Shown: positions 26,327-35,332, numbered from the stretch's first letter. The stretch is 46,387 nt of DNA from M55B165 sp964423265 (GCA_964423265.1 CAYREF010000010.1:1-46387); one strand, 5' to 3'. Notes: a model not told the origin generated them from the letters alone. Made by a program: numbers and translations.

Positions 26327-26920
26327 TTAAAATTGACTCCTATTGGAAATGGCCCTTCCCAGGGTTAGCTCATCTGCATACTCTAAATCGCCCCCCACAG
26401 GTAACCCGCTTGCCAACCTGGTAACCTTTACACCTTTTAGAACCTTTTTTATATAGGTAGCCGTGCTCTCTCCTTCTACAGTAGGGTTTAAGGCAATAAT
26501 TACTTCTTCTACACTTTCCCCTTCCACCCTTTTAACTAAATCAGGAATCCTTATCTCCTCCGGGCCTTTATCCTCAATGGGGGAAAGTAAAGCTCCAAGC
26601 ACGTGGTATAGTCCCCTATATTCTCCAGTTGACTCTATAATTGCGACATCGCTGGCCGATTCAACCACACAGATTTTTTTCTGGTTTCTTCCCTGATCCT
26701 GGCACACAGGGCAAACTTCTTCCTCAGATAGGTTAAAGCATATTTTGCAGAAACGCACCCTTGCCTTCATTTCCAGCAAAGCATCTGAGAGTTTTTTTAT
26801 TTCCTTTTTGTGGAGGTTTAAAAGGTAAAATACAATCCTCCTGGCAGACTTTGGACCAATACCAGGAAGCTTTCTGAATTCATTAATTAAATTTTCTACA
26901 CTTTTTATATATAGCGGCAT
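26327..26920 (-). CDS. recR: recombination mediator protein RecR
   Basis: 197 aa, a DNA-repair protein working with RecF and RecO at gaps. The order of elements is normal: helix-hairpin-helix LPGIGPKSARRIVFYLL, the four-cysteine zinc site (CKICF and CPVCQ), then the Toprim domain beginning VVESASDVAIIESTGEY, and the C-terminal ASGLPVGGDLEYADELTLGRA, where other RecRs show the same Walker-like segment. It completes the dnaX-ybaB-recR operon, starting 14 bases after ybaB. Confidence 0.96.
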   Translation of the reverse strand: MPLYIKSVENLINEFRKLPGIGPKSARRIVFYLLNLHKKEIKKLSDALLEMKARVRFCKICFNLSEEEVCPVCQDQGRNQKKICVVESASDVAIIESTGEYRGLYHVLGALLSPIEDKGPEEIRIPDLVKRVEGESVEEVIIALNPTVEGESTATYIKKVLKGVKVTRLASGLPVGGDLEYADELTLGRAISNRSQF

Positions 26921-26934
26921 AATCTATGTATCTA

Positions 26935-27243
26935 TCAAAATAGGCCAGGAATATTCATACCGCCAGTTAAGCTAGCCATCTTTTTCTGGCTTTCTTCCTT
27001 GGCCTGGTTGATTGCATCATTTACAGCTACCATTACCATATCTTCAAGCATTTCTAAATCCTCTGCGTCCACCATCTCGCTATTTATTTTTACTTCCTTT
27101 ATTTCCTGGTCTCCATTTACTTTAACCCTAACAGCTCCACCCCCAGATGAAGCCTCAAATTCCATCGTTTTTAGCTCTTCCTGTATTTTTTTCATTTTCT
27201 TCTGCATCATTTTTGCCTGTTTCATCATATTGCCGTAATCCAA
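26935..27243 (-). CDS. ybaB: YbaB/EbfC nucleoid-associated protein
   Basis: 102-aa DNA-binding protein of the YbaB/EbfC family. It shows the family's N-terminal lysine/methionine-rich helix (MMKQAKMMQKKMKKIQEEL), the central GGGAVRVKVNGDQEI strand region and the acidic helix LEMLEDMVMVAVNDAI. Location directly between dnaX and recR is conserved across bacteria and confirms identity. Confidence 0.95.
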   Translation of the reverse strand: MDYGNMMKQAKMMQKKMKKIQEELKTMEFEASSGGGAVRVKVNGDQEIKEVKINSEMVDAEDLEMLEDMVMVAVNDAINQAKEESQKKMASLTGGMNIPGLF

Positions 27244-27247
27244 TTTC

Positions 27248-28819
27248 TTACTCCTTTATCTCAAATTTTTCCTTAAAATAATCATATACATTTTCTTTCT
27301 TTTCTTCCTTTTCTTCAACAGGGATATCCGTCTCAGCCGCCTCCCTATTATTTTCAAGTGAAATCATACCCCCTTCTTCTTTGCCTCTTAATCCAAACTT
27401 TACCATATAATCATTGCCCGTTGCTTTTTTTAAAGCCTGGGATACAATCTTCCTGTTTTTTCCCCTATTTAATTGTTCCTCATGCCATTTATTGTTTTCA
27501 CCTAAATAAAACAATATTTTCTTCCCGTCTATGCTATATCCGGTTGTTTCCATAAATTTAGCATGTACCGATACCTTAATTTCCTTAAGGACGTTGCATA
27601 TCTTATCCCAATTATCCTTAACTGGATCACCTGTTTGTGGTCTTACTTCTTTCTTTTTTTGCTTCTTTTTTTTAGAAGGTATTGGTTCTTTGGCCTCAAC
27701 TTTAGCCTTTGGTCTCTCTTTTTCTGGTTTTTTCCCATAAGATAGGGCTTTTATAAAGGAAGCTTTAAAGAAGGTTTTTGCTCCTTCTCCCCACTTAATT
27801 TGCTTGTATAAACCAGAATATAGGTCCATCAGAAACTCAAGCTGTCCAGAAGATACCCTGTTAGCTTGGGAGGAATACAAGCTTTTTAGTTCATCTCCCA
27901 CATCTAAAAATTCTGAAGGGTTTGAATAATTTTTATAAACATACAGATTATATAGATGGTCTAAGAATTCCAGCACAAACAAGTTGAGGTTCTGGTTGCT
28001 TTCCAGCAATCTCTGTATAAAAAACAGTCCCTGGCTTAAGTCTTTTTCTGCAATTATATTTGTAAATTCAAACAGCATTTCATAATCAACAACTCCCAGT
28101 ATGGAAGTAACTTCATCAATGCCAATCTTCCCATCCCCGAATGAAGCCAGCTGTTCAAGAATACCATCTGCATCCCTTAAGCTTCCATCAGCATATTTGG
28201 CAATTATTCCCAAAGCAGTATCCTCTATCTGTATATTTTCCTTTTCTGAAATGTCCTTAAGCCTCTTTTCTATATCCTTTATGGGTATGGGGAAAAAATC
28301 AAATCTCTGGCACCTGGACAGAATGGTGGGCAAAACCTTATGGGGCTCTGTGGTTGCCAGTACAAACATCACATGAGCTGGCGGTTCTTCTAATACCTTC
28401 AGCAATGCATTAAAAGCTTCTTTTGTTAACATGTGAACTTCATCAATAATGTAGACTTTTTTTCTCAACTTATTGGGAATATATTTTACCTTTTCCCTTA
28501 ATTCCCTAATTTCATTTATTCCCCTGTTTGAGGCCGCATCTATTTCTATTACATCAACATTTGATCCCCTGGAAATGCTTATGCAGTTTTCACATTCATT
28601 GCAGGGACTGGCTGTAGGACCATGCTCACAATTTATTGCCTTAGCCAGTATCCTGGCAGTGGAGGTTTTTCCCGTCCCTCTGGGACCGCAGAAAATATAG
28701 GAGTGGGTTAACCTGTTCTGTCCTACCGCATTCTCTAAGGTCTTTATTGCATAATCCTGACCAATAATATCATCGAAGCTCTGGGGCCTCCATTTCCTGT
28801 AAAAAGAGATATAGGTCAT
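27248..28819 (-). CDS. dnaX: DNA polymerase III subunits gamma/tau
   Basis: 523-aa clamp-loader ATPase. Walker A GPRGTGKT is at residues 45-52, the four-cysteine zinc module follows (CEHG, CNECENC), then Walker B VYIIDEVHML and the SRCQRFDF sensor region. The AAA+ and collar domains end near residue 365, after which a short, lysine-rich tau-like tail of about 150 residues begins. At that boundary there are two A-runs suitable for ribosomal or transcriptional slippage (separate entry), which could produce a gamma form of about 397 residues. The SRP RNA gene lies 29 bases upstream in the same direction. Confidence 0.96.
   Translation of the reverse strand: MTYISFYRKWRPQSFDDIIGQDYAIKTLENAVGQNRLTHSYIFCGPRGTGKTSTARILAKAINCEHGPTASPCNECENCISISRGSNVDVIEIDAASNRGINEIRELREKVKYIPNKLRKKVYIIDEVHMLTKEAFNALLKVLEEPPAHVMFVLATTEPHKVLPTILSRCQRFDFFPIPIKDIEKRLKDISEKENIQIEDTALGIIAKYADGSLRDADGILEQLASFGDGKIGIDEVTSILGVVDYEMLFEFTNIIAEKDLSQGLFFIQRLLESNQNLNLFVLEFLDHLYNLYVYKNYSNPSEFLDVGDELKSLYSSQANRVSSGQLEFLMDLYSGLYKQIKWGEGAKTFFKASFIKALSYGKKPEKERPKAKVEAKEPIPSKKKKQKKKEVRPQTGDPVKDNWDKICNVLKEIKVSVHAKFMETTGYSIDGKKILFYLGENNKWHEEQLNRGKNRKIVSQALKKATGNDYMVKFGLRGKEEGGMISLENNREAAETDIPVEEKEEKKENVYDYFKEKFEIKE
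27627..27673 (-). other. candidate programmed frameshift/slippage site in dnaX
   Basis: Codons 383-385 read AAA AAA AAG (eight A then G, 27673-27665) and, three codons later, AA AAA AAG recurs (seven A then G, 27660-27653). Both contain the heptamer A AAA AAG in the correct phase, the same heptamer used in E. coli dnaX. Slipping -1 at the first site adds 12 codons and meets TGA at 27629-27627, giving about 397 residues, just past the collar domain. No upstream Shine-Dalgarno stimulator or clear downstream stem was found, so transcriptional slippage is equally possible. Confidence 0.45.
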
Positions 28820-28848
28820 ATTGCTATAGATCCTCTAATTATAATTAT

Positions 28849-29118
28849 GGCCGTGCGGCGGAATTCGATTTAGGGCAACAAGTGCCTCCAGTGCAGTTAG
28901 CTCCAGCCAGGTTTCCTTATGGCGCCCGGAGTATATTGCTTACCGCTGCTTCCTCTCGGATCTGACGGGGTTTACAATTCTCCGCCGCATAAGACCCGGC
29001 TTTCAACACCACTTGCATAGGATCAAACCTTACTGCCATAAATCTCACTTCCGTTATTTAGCCTCACTGTAGCGGATTGTGAGTACAGGGCACCGCTAGC
29101 TCCCCACCTAGCACGGCC
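28849..29118 (-). ncRNA. ffs: signal recognition particle RNA, bacterial long form
   Basis: On the minus strand a roughly 270-base RNA gene begins GGCCGTGCTAGGTGGGGAG and ends with GCACGGCC, so the ends pair as a perfect 8-bp helix. The conserved SRP apical domain with GAGGAAGCAGCG is present in the middle (near 28945-28965), within a long imperfect hairpin. Start, length and the GGTGGGG...GGTGCCCTGTA pattern fit the Bacillus-type long SRP RNA with an Alu-like domain rather than the short 4.5S type. It lies directly before dnaX, as in Bacillus. Confidence 0.9.
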
Positions 29119-29124
29119 TTTTTG

Positions 29125-29130
29125 ATTATA
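29125..29130 (-). promoter_or_regulatory. -10 box of the SRP RNA gene
   Basis: A perfect TATAAT on the minus strand ends six bases before the predicted first base of the SRP RNA (29118). The -35 region is only a poor match (TTTATT at a 17-base spacing) within an A-rich tract, which may act as an UP-like element. Confidence 0.55.
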
Positions 29131-29224
29131 TAAAATATATAAAAAAAAATAAAATTACAATAGCTTCAAAAATTTTATTTATACCATGTAGAATTTATTG
29201 GATTAAGTGGTAAAATAACTATTT

Positions 29225-30409
29225 ATGGAAAAGACCAAAAAAACTTTTAACAAACTGCAGATAGCCTTATCTTCAACCAGCCATATGGTAACTGACCTTT
29301 ATTCCAGCTTCATAGTGGGCCTAATTCCCATCCTAACCCAAAAATTCGGCCTCTCACTGTTTTTAGTAGGAATTTTAAGCTCGGTAAACTTTATTGCCAA
29401 CAGCTTTACCCAGCCAGTTTTCGGATACCTTTCTGACCGGTACGGCACCAGGCACTTCATGGTTTTAGGGCCCTTTTTTGCTTCAGTTTTTATTAGTATG
29501 CTGGGTATACTTCCGGCTTATTATTTAATTATTATATTCCTGTTTCTGGGAAATTTAAGCATTTCCGCCTTCCATCCTTCCAGCGCATCTATTGCAGGTC
29601 ACTTTGGAGGAGAAAGAAGTGGACTGGGCAATTCAGTTATCTCTTTTGGGGGAAACCTGGGGTATTCCCTGGGTTCCCTGTTTGTAATATTTATAGTAGA
29701 GAGATTTGGCCTGGAATACACTCCATTTGCAATGATACCGGGAATAATAATGTCGGCAATACTTTTAAAATTAGTGCAGACACCAGAAAAGTTCCTAAAC
29801 CAGGAAAAAAGAGAGCCTGTGAACCTATTCAAAAAAGCTAAAAACATTAAAAAATCAAAAATAGGCCTGATATCCATAATAGTATTTACCTCTTACTCAA
29901 GGGATATTATCTGGGTTTCACTGGCAACATTTCTCCCCCTTTATCTTACCAACCGGGGAACAACCCTTACCAATGTGGGGTATTTTTTGCTTCTATTTGG
30001 AGTAGTCGGGGGGATAGGCGGTCTTATTTCAGGATATTTCTTTGACAAAATAAGGGAAAGCACTATATTAATCCAGGCAGGCCTTCTAATATCAGTGCCC
30101 CTTTTCTATCTCCTGTTCCGCCTTAGCGGCCCTCTCTCCATATTATTTTATATCCTAGGGGGATTCTTCTTAATTTCTACCCTCCCCCTCTGCATAAGGC
30201 TGGCTCAGGAGATAATGCCTTCAAATGTAGCCTTGGCGTCTTCATTTGTTATCGGGTTAAGCGGAGGGTTGGCAGCAATTACCGTTATCCTGCTGGGAAA
30301 AATAGCAGATATTATTGGTATAGTTTCAACCATGAATTATGTATTGATATTACCCCTAATTGCTTTTATATTGCTAATATTTTTCCCGGCATTAAGGAAA
30401 AGAATATAA
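29225..30409 (+). CDS. MFS transporter, fosmidomycin-resistance (Fsr)-like exporter
   Basis: 394-aa major-facilitator protein with about 12 membrane segments. The Fsr-like features are the N-terminal HMVTDLYSSFIVGLIPIL, the MFS loop GYLSDRYGTRHFM between segments 2 and 3, and SAFHPSSASIAGHFGG in the fourth/fifth-segment region. Members export small phosphonate or other drugs, but natural substrates vary. It is divergent from the SRP RNA gene. A TAAAAT box ends only eight bases before the ATG and no ribosome-binding site is visible, so the message may be nearly leaderless. Confidence 0.88.
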   Translation: MEKTKKTFNKLQIALSSTSHMVTDLYSSFIVGLIPILTQKFGLSLFLVGILSSVNFIANSFTQPVFGYLSDRYGTRHFMVLGPFFASVFISMLGILPAYYLIIIFLFLGNLSISAFHPSSASIAGHFGGERSGLGNSVISFGGNLGYSLGSLFVIFIVERFGLEYTPFAMIPGIIMSAILLKLVQTPEKFLNQEKREPVNLFKKAKNIKKSKIGLISIIVFTSYSRDIIWVSLATFLPLYLTNRGTTLTNVGYFLLLFGVVGGIGGLISGYFFDKIRESTILIQAGLLISVPLFYLLFRLSGPLSILFYILGGFFLISTLPLCIRLAQEIMPSNVALASSFVIGLSGGLAAITVILLGKIADIIGIVSTMNYVLILPLIAFILLIFFPALRKRI

Positions 30410-30436
30410 AGTAAATGCAGGCCAGGTCTTTAAATT

Positions 30437-31114
30437 CTAATCTTTCTCGTCTTCATTCTCATCTTCTTCTTCATCATCATCTTCTTCATCCCCGTCACCA
30501 TTTTCTTTACCTTCAGGCGGTTTCTCCTCATCCTCATCCTCATCCTCATCCTCTTCCTCTTCCTCTTCACCTTTTACAGAGACGGTAGCTTCCTCGTGGC
30601 CTTTCTTGCTATTCTCTATTGCATTATCCAGCCCTTCTTTTGCAGCATCAGGAGCATTATCTTTTTCTTCCTCTAATACCTCAAAATGCTTGGAAGTTGC
30701 CTCGCTAACAGTTTCTGAAACTTCTTTAGGGGATTTTTCCTCATCCTCACCCTCTTCTTCTTCACCGTTTACAGAGGCGGTAGCCTGCTCGTGGCCTTTC
30801 TTGCTATTCTCTATTGCATTAGCTAGCCCTTCTTTTGCAGCATCAGGAGCATTATCTTTTTCTTCCTCTAATACCTCAAAATGCTTGGAAGTTGCCTCGC
30901 TAACAGTTTCTAAAACTTCTTCAGGGGATTTTTCCTCGTCATTTTCCTCTTCTTCAGTTTCCTCATCTCCCTTATTTTCACGAGCTTCTCTTACCTGTTC
31001 CCTTATCTGGGCTAACTCCTGGCTGCTGCAACCCATAAGGAATCCAAATGTAGAAAGAAATACTGTGATAAGTACTAAAGTAAAGAACTTTTTATATGTA
31101 TTAAAACATTTCAT
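30437..31114 (-). CDS. acidic repeat lipoprotein, function unknown
   Basis: About 225 aa. The ATG at 31114 has AGGA eight bases upstream and gives a basic N-terminus, a hydrophobic segment and a lipobox FLMGCSSQ, so it should be lipid-anchored. The mature part has two nearly identical 65-residue repeats, each with an acidic stretch followed by ETVSEATSKHFEVLEEEKD and a predicted helix AIENSKKGHE, and an extremely acidic D/E tail. The helical unit recalls the repeated helices seen in DUF5667-like surface proteins, a weak resemblance only. A cation-binding, spacer or anti-sigma-like role is conceivable; I do not recognise the function. Convergent with the MFS gene. Confidence 0.65.
   Translation of the reverse strand: MKCFNTYKKFFTLVLITVFLSTFGFLMGCSSQELAQIREQVREARENKGDEETEEEENDEEKSPEEVLETVSEATSKHFEVLEEEKDNAPDAAKEGLANAIENSKKGHEQATASVNGEEEEGEDEEKSPKEVSETVSEATSKHFEVLEEEKDNAPDAAKEGLDNAIENSKKGHEEATVSVKGEEEEEEDEDEDEDEEKPPEGKENGDGDEEDDDEEEDENEDEKD
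30574..30963 (-). repeat. two tandem 195-bp direct repeats inside the acidic lipoprotein gene
   Basis: The segment around 30574-30768 is repeated at 30769-30963 with a period of exactly 195 bases (65 codons) and few differences over the roughly 150-base core. Just downstream in the gene, four copies of the 6-base unit CTCATC (plus strand, 30527-30550) encode the D/E tail. Near-identity suggests a recent duplication and a potential for length variation. Confidence 0.85.
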
Positions 31115-31221
31115 AATAATCATCCTAACATATGTTGCAGTATATCCTATAATTAACATATTACTACATATTTCAATGTGGTGCAACATTTAAAAATTCT
31201 TAAGCATGTAAATCTGATCCC

Positions 31222-33342
31222 TTATATTCTCAAAGATAGGGAGATCCTGTTTCTGTCCTTGTCAATATCTATCACCTTAACATTAAGGTGCTGGTGCATT
31301 TTAACCACATCCGAAGGGTCATCTACAAATTTATGGGAAAGCTCTGAAATATGTATCAGGCCATCACTTTTTAATCCTATGTTAACAAAAGCCCCAAAGT
31401 TAGTTACATTGGTGACAATGCCAGGCAATACCATACCCACCCTTAAATCATCCATGGCAGTTACATCTTTTTTGAATTCAAAACTATCCACTGTCTCCCT
31501 GGGATCCCTTCCAGGCTTTAACAGTTCAGCAGCTATATCCCTTAAGGTCGGCAAACCAGTTTTTCTGTCGGTATAATTATTAAGGCTTATCCTGTCTTCA
31601 ATATTGGTGCCCATTAGTTCCTTGATGCTTGCCCCAAGGTCCCGGGCAATCCTTTCTACTATATAATAGCTTTCCGGATGGACACCGCTGCTATCCAAAG
31701 GGTTGCTGCCGTCCTGGATTCTAAGGAAACCTGCGCACTGCTGGAAAACCTTATCTCCCATCCTGGGTACTTCCTTAAGTTCTTCCCTTGAACTGAAAGG
31801 GCCGTTCTCTGCCCTAAACTCAATTATATTTTCCCCCAGTTTAGGTCCCAGCCCGGAAACATAAGTAAGCAGGTACTTGCTTGCAGTATTCAAGTTTACT
31901 CCCACCAGATTTACACAGCTTTCAACCACCTGGTTCAGGGATTCTTTTAATTTATTCTGGTCTACATCATGCTGGTACTGCCCAACTCCTATGGATTTAG
32001 GGTCAATCTTTACCAATTCTGCCAGCGGATCCATCAGCCTTCTTCCAATAGAGACAGCTCCCCTTACAGTAACATCGTATTCGGGAAACTCTTCCCTGGC
32101 TATTTTGGAAGCTGAATATATGGAGGCTCCCGCTTCGCTTACCATGTGAACTGCCACCCCTTTGCCTAAATCCAAAGACCTGATAAAAGCCCTGGTCTCC
32201 CTGCCGGCAGTTCCGTCTCCTATTGCAATCACTTCTATGCCGTATTTTCTCACCAGGCTCTTTATAGCTTCACCGGCTTCCTTGACTTTTTTTTGGGGCT
32301 CATTGGGATAAATATTTATGTTGTCAACCAAGTCGCCCTGCTGGTTTAAGCAAACCACCTTGCAGCCAGTCCTAAAGCCCGGGTCAATTGCCAATACCTT
32401 TTTCCTTCCCAGCATGGGAGCCAGGAGCAGCTGCCTTAAATTTTTGGCAAAAACTTCTATTGCCTCCTGGTCAGCCTTCTCTTTGGATATATTAGCAAAC
32501 TCTGTTTCAATAGAAGGCCATAGCAATCTCTTGTACCCATCTTCTACCGCCATCTCAACCTGTTCAGCTGAAGGGTTGTTGGCGCTGACATATAACTTGT
32601 TTAAGGCTTCAATTGCCTTCTGGTCATCGGGTTTTATAAGAACCCTCAATATTTTTTCCTTCTCCCCCCTCCTTAAAGCAAGCAGGCGGTGAGAACTTAT
32701 TCTGGATAGAGGTTCCCGGTAATCAAAATAATCCTTGAATTTGCTTCCCTGTTCTTCTTTTCCTTTTATGACCCTGGAACAGATTACTGCTTCTTTTTCA
32801 AACAGCCTCCTTACGGCATCCCTTGCCTTCTTGTCTTCTGCTACCCACTCAGATATTATATTTCTTGCCCCTTCCAAAGCATCACTGTTATTTTTAACCT
32901 TATCAGTTAAGTATTTTTTTGCTTCTTTTTTAAGGTTAATATCTTTCTGGGAAAAAATAGTTTTGGCCAGGGGCTCAAGCCCTAAATTTTTAGCAATAGT
33001 TGCCTTGGTTTTTCTTTTGGGCTTGTAAGGGAGGTAAATATCCTCTAATTCTGTTAGGCTGGCTGTATTTAATATCTTCCGCTTGAGCTCATCGGTTAAC
33101 CTTCCCTGCTTTTTTATTTCTTTTAGTATTGTCTGCCGTCTTGAATCAATTTCCTTTAGCCTGGTAAGCTCTTTTTGTATGTCCAGTACCTGGCTTTCGT
33201 CTAAATTCCCAGTTACCTCTTTTCTGTAGCGGGAAATAAAGGGAATGGTGTTATCTTCTTCCAGGAGCTTTATGGTAGGTTCTACCTTGCTTTCAGCAAT
33301 ACTGAGTTTTGAAGAGATCTCTTTTGAATATTTTATAGCCAT
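31222..33342 (-). CDS. tex: Tex-family S1 RNA-binding transcription accessory protein
   Basis: 706 aa, the normal length for Tex. The N-terminal helical domain contains VEPTIKLLEEDNTIPFISRYRKE, the YqgF/RNase H-like core starts at VLAIDPGFRTGCKVV, the helix-hairpin-helix region includes TYVSGLGPKLGENIIEF, and the C-terminal S1 domain is VGMVLPGIVTNVTNFGAFV onwards. The protein binds nucleic acid and affects transcription and RNA handling. It is monocistronic; about 80 A+T-rich bases separate it from tadC upstream. Confidence 0.95.
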   Translation of the reverse strand: MAIKYSKEISSKLSIAESKVEPTIKLLEEDNTIPFISRYRKEVTGNLDESQVLDIQKELTRLKEIDSRRQTILKEIKKQGRLTDELKRKILNTASLTELEDIYLPYKPKRKTKATIAKNLGLEPLAKTIFSQKDINLKKEAKKYLTDKVKNNSDALEGARNIISEWVAEDKKARDAVRRLFEKEAVICSRVIKGKEEQGSKFKDYFDYREPLSRISSHRLLALRRGEKEKILRVLIKPDDQKAIEALNKLYVSANNPSAEQVEMAVEDGYKRLLWPSIETEFANISKEKADQEAIEVFAKNLRQLLLAPMLGRKKVLAIDPGFRTGCKVVCLNQQGDLVDNINIYPNEPQKKVKEAGEAIKSLVRKYGIEVIAIGDGTAGRETRAFIRSLDLGKGVAVHMVSEAGASIYSASKIAREEFPEYDVTVRGAVSIGRRLMDPLAELVKIDPKSIGVGQYQHDVDQNKLKESLNQVVESCVNLVGVNLNTASKYLLTYVSGLGPKLGENIIEFRAENGPFSSREELKEVPRMGDKVFQQCAGFLRIQDGSNPLDSSGVHPESYYIVERIARDLGASIKELMGTNIEDRISLNNYTDRKTGLPTLRDIAAELLKPGRDPRETVDSFEFKKDVTAMDDLRVGMVLPGIVTNVTNFGAFVNIGLKSDGLIHISELSHKFVDDPSDVVKMHQHLNVKVIDIDKDRNRISLSLRI

Positions 33343-33421
33343 ATTAATAATTATATCTATTTAAGGCTACATCCTATAATTATTTTGGCTACTATTCAAT
33401 AATTAATTTAAGGTGATTAAT

Positions 33422-34360
33422 TTAAGGTGATGCCATCTGGGCAAGAAGCTCTATTACCCTGAGCATTGCAGGGCCAATAATTACAGTCATGAGGGCTGGA
33501 AAAAAGCAAAAAATTAAGGGAAATACCAGTTTAACCGGAGCCTTGGCCCCCGTTTCTTCTGGCCTTTGTCTTCTTTTTATCCTCATCTCGCTTGCCTGCA
33601 CCCTCAATACTTTCCCAACGGAAATTCCAAAGGTTTCGGCCTGTAGCATTGAAACAATAAATGTATTTAGGTCCTCTACCTCGGACCGCCGGCTAAGGTT
33701 GCGGAATGCATCTTTTCTTGAAAAGCCCAGCTGTATTTCATGGAGTATTTTGGTTAACTCATCCCCCAGGCTCCCCTTTATATTTTTGGCAACCTTGGCA
33801 AGAGCATTGTCAAAACCCATTCCCGCTTCAACGCTTATGGTCAGAAGATCCAGCGCATTGGGAAGTGTTCTTCTTATCTCGCTTTGCCTGCCTGAAATCT
33901 TGCTGCTCATGTAAGGGTCGGGAAAGAAATAAGAGAGGGGTATAAGGGCCAATAATACTATCTTTGCTATTAAATTTGTGGGGAGGAATATAAAGATTAT
34001 GATGTCCAGAAAGAAAATCCCTACCGGGAAAAGCAGTTTCAGTGCAAGGTACATATCCACACTAACCCTCCCATAGGCTCCTGCCAGTTCCAGTTTTCGC
34101 TTGGTATTCCCTACAATATTAGAAAGGCTTAATTTCCTGGATACCCCGGCAATTTTTCCCATCAGTGGCAAAACTATTCTTTCAAAAAAAGAAGGTATTT
34201 TTTTGTCCTTTTTAGCATATGGCATCTCATAATAAGAGAGCCTGTCTATCCTTTTTTTATCCCTGGCCTTTACTACCTTGGGCATGCCTGAAAACAATAC
34301 TATTAAAAACACGCATAAAAATACCGAACCCAGCATAAGATAAAAATATAAATTTTGCAT
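33422..34360 (-). CDS. tadC: TadC-like type II/IV pilus inner-membrane protein
   Basis: 312-aa membrane protein with a first TM segment at residues 6-24, two central segments (about 110-150) and a C-terminal one, surrounding the T2SSF domain (LPNALDLLTISVEAGMGFDNALAKVA and the FGISVGKVLRVQASEMR segment). Together with TadB it forms the platform of Tad/Flp pilus or related secretion systems. It starts 12 bases after the tadB stop. No tadA ATPase, prepilin or peptidase gene is seen in the window, so this is an incomplete locus unless the rest lies elsewhere. Confidence 0.88.
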   Translation of the reverse strand: MQNLYFYLMLGSVFLCVFLIVLFSGMPKVVKARDKKRIDRLSYYEMPYAKKDKKIPSFFERIVLPLMGKIAGVSRKLSLSNIVGNTKRKLELAGAYGRVSVDMYLALKLLFPVGIFFLDIIIFIFLPTNLIAKIVLLALIPLSYFFPDPYMSSKISGRQSEIRRTLPNALDLLTISVEAGMGFDNALAKVAKNIKGSLGDELTKILHEIQLGFSRKDAFRNLSRRSEVEDLNTFIVSMLQAETFGISVGKVLRVQASEMRIKRRQRPEETGAKAPVKLVFPLIFCFFPALMTVIIGPAMLRVIELLAQMASP

Positions 34361-34372
34361 CTATGTCCCCTC

Positions 34373-35332
34373 CTAATACTCAACCCGTACAATCTTTACA
34401 ATCCAGATAATCCCTATAACCATCAGCACCGAAGATACCCCTATCATAACCAGGCCTAAGGGGTTGGTTATAAGCAGACTTATGTATTCCCTATTGGTTA
34501 TAGTAATAAATACCCCTACTAATATGGGCAATGCAATCAAGATAATAGCTGAAAGCCTTCTTTCTGCAGTAAGCGCTTTTATCTGCCGCAATGCTGCATC
34601 CCTTTCCCTTATGGTTTTAGAAATAGTTTCCAGCACCTCAACCAGGTTTCCCCCAACTTCCCTCTGGATATTTACTTCCATAACCACCCACCGCAGGTGT
34701 TCGCTGTCTATCCTTTTTAGCAGGTTCTCCAGTGCCTCTCTTTCTGGAAGCCCCGTCCTCATCTCACTTAATACTCTCTTAAATTCATAAGAAATTGGAG
34801 CATCAGTTTCCTCTACCACCATGCTCAAAGACTGGTTAAAGCTGTATCCAGCTTTAAGGGATCCGCTTATCAGCTGCAATGTTTTGGGGAGCTGGACATT
34901 AAATTTTTGCAGCCTTTTTTCGGTTCTGTATAAAAATAAAACTGCACCTAGAAAAATAGCTGCATATATAATCAGCTTAACCCACCAGATCTTAAACCAG
35001 GAAAGGAAAGGCGAAACCCTCTCTACTACAACGCCTGTAGGCGGAGGGGCATAAAAAGGGTTGTGATACTCTGTACGGCCAATCCCTGAAAGTTCTGATT
35101 CTTCCACCATTATCTCCACGTTGATGTTTTCAGTATTAGGCCAGAGACTGGTATATGAAACCCTGTACTGGTTCCTTATCTTCCTGGAAATTTCCTTATA
35201 CAGCTCTTCCAGTTCTGAAGAACTTGCCGCTACCAGCATCTCCCCATTAGTGGCCTTAGCGATATTTTCCAAGTCAATGGGGTTAAAAGATGCCGGGTGG
35301 CAAAAGAGAAAGCCCCTTCCCCCAAATACCAC
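34373..35332 (-). CDS. tadB: TadB-like protein, 5'-truncated vWA-TadB fusion
   Basis: 319 aa as it stands. Residues from about 16 to 60 (FNPIDLENIAKATNGEM ... IRNQYRVSYTS) match the last part of a von Willebrand A domain; a membrane segment near 115-135 and a TadB/T2SSF domain (LQLISGSLKAGYSFNQSLS, ending near 319) follow. A complete member would have a signal sequence and a whole vWA domain, so roughly 200 residues are missing. The open frame begins at a GTG (35332) that lies in DNA antisense to a transposase remnant; the junction falls between about 35287 and 35327. The first 15 residues are probably not native. Expression is doubtful. Confidence 0.75.
   Translation of the reverse strand: MVFGGRGFLFCHPASFNPIDLENIAKATNGEMLVAASSSELEELYKEISRKIRNQYRVSYTSLWPNTENINVEIMVEESELSGIGRTEYHNPFYAPPPTGVVVERVSPFLSWFKIWWVKLIIYAAIFLGAVLFLYRTEKRLQKFNVQLPKTLQLISGSLKAGYSFNQSLSMVVEETDAPISYEFKRVLSEMRTGLPEREALENLLKRIDSEHLRWVVMEVNIQREVGGNLVEVLETISKTIRERDAALRQIKALTAERRLSAIILIALPILVGVFITITNREYISLLITNPLGLVMIGVSSVLMVIGIIWIVKIVRVEY

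Noticed and set aside
30527..30963. CRISPR-like repeats
   Set aside because: The repeats are tandem, without spacers, keep the reading frame and encode protein; no cas gene is present.
30606..31193. 195-codon serine-rich plus-strand frame
   Set aside because: It is the antisense shadow of the acidic lipoprotein's D/E-rich repeats.
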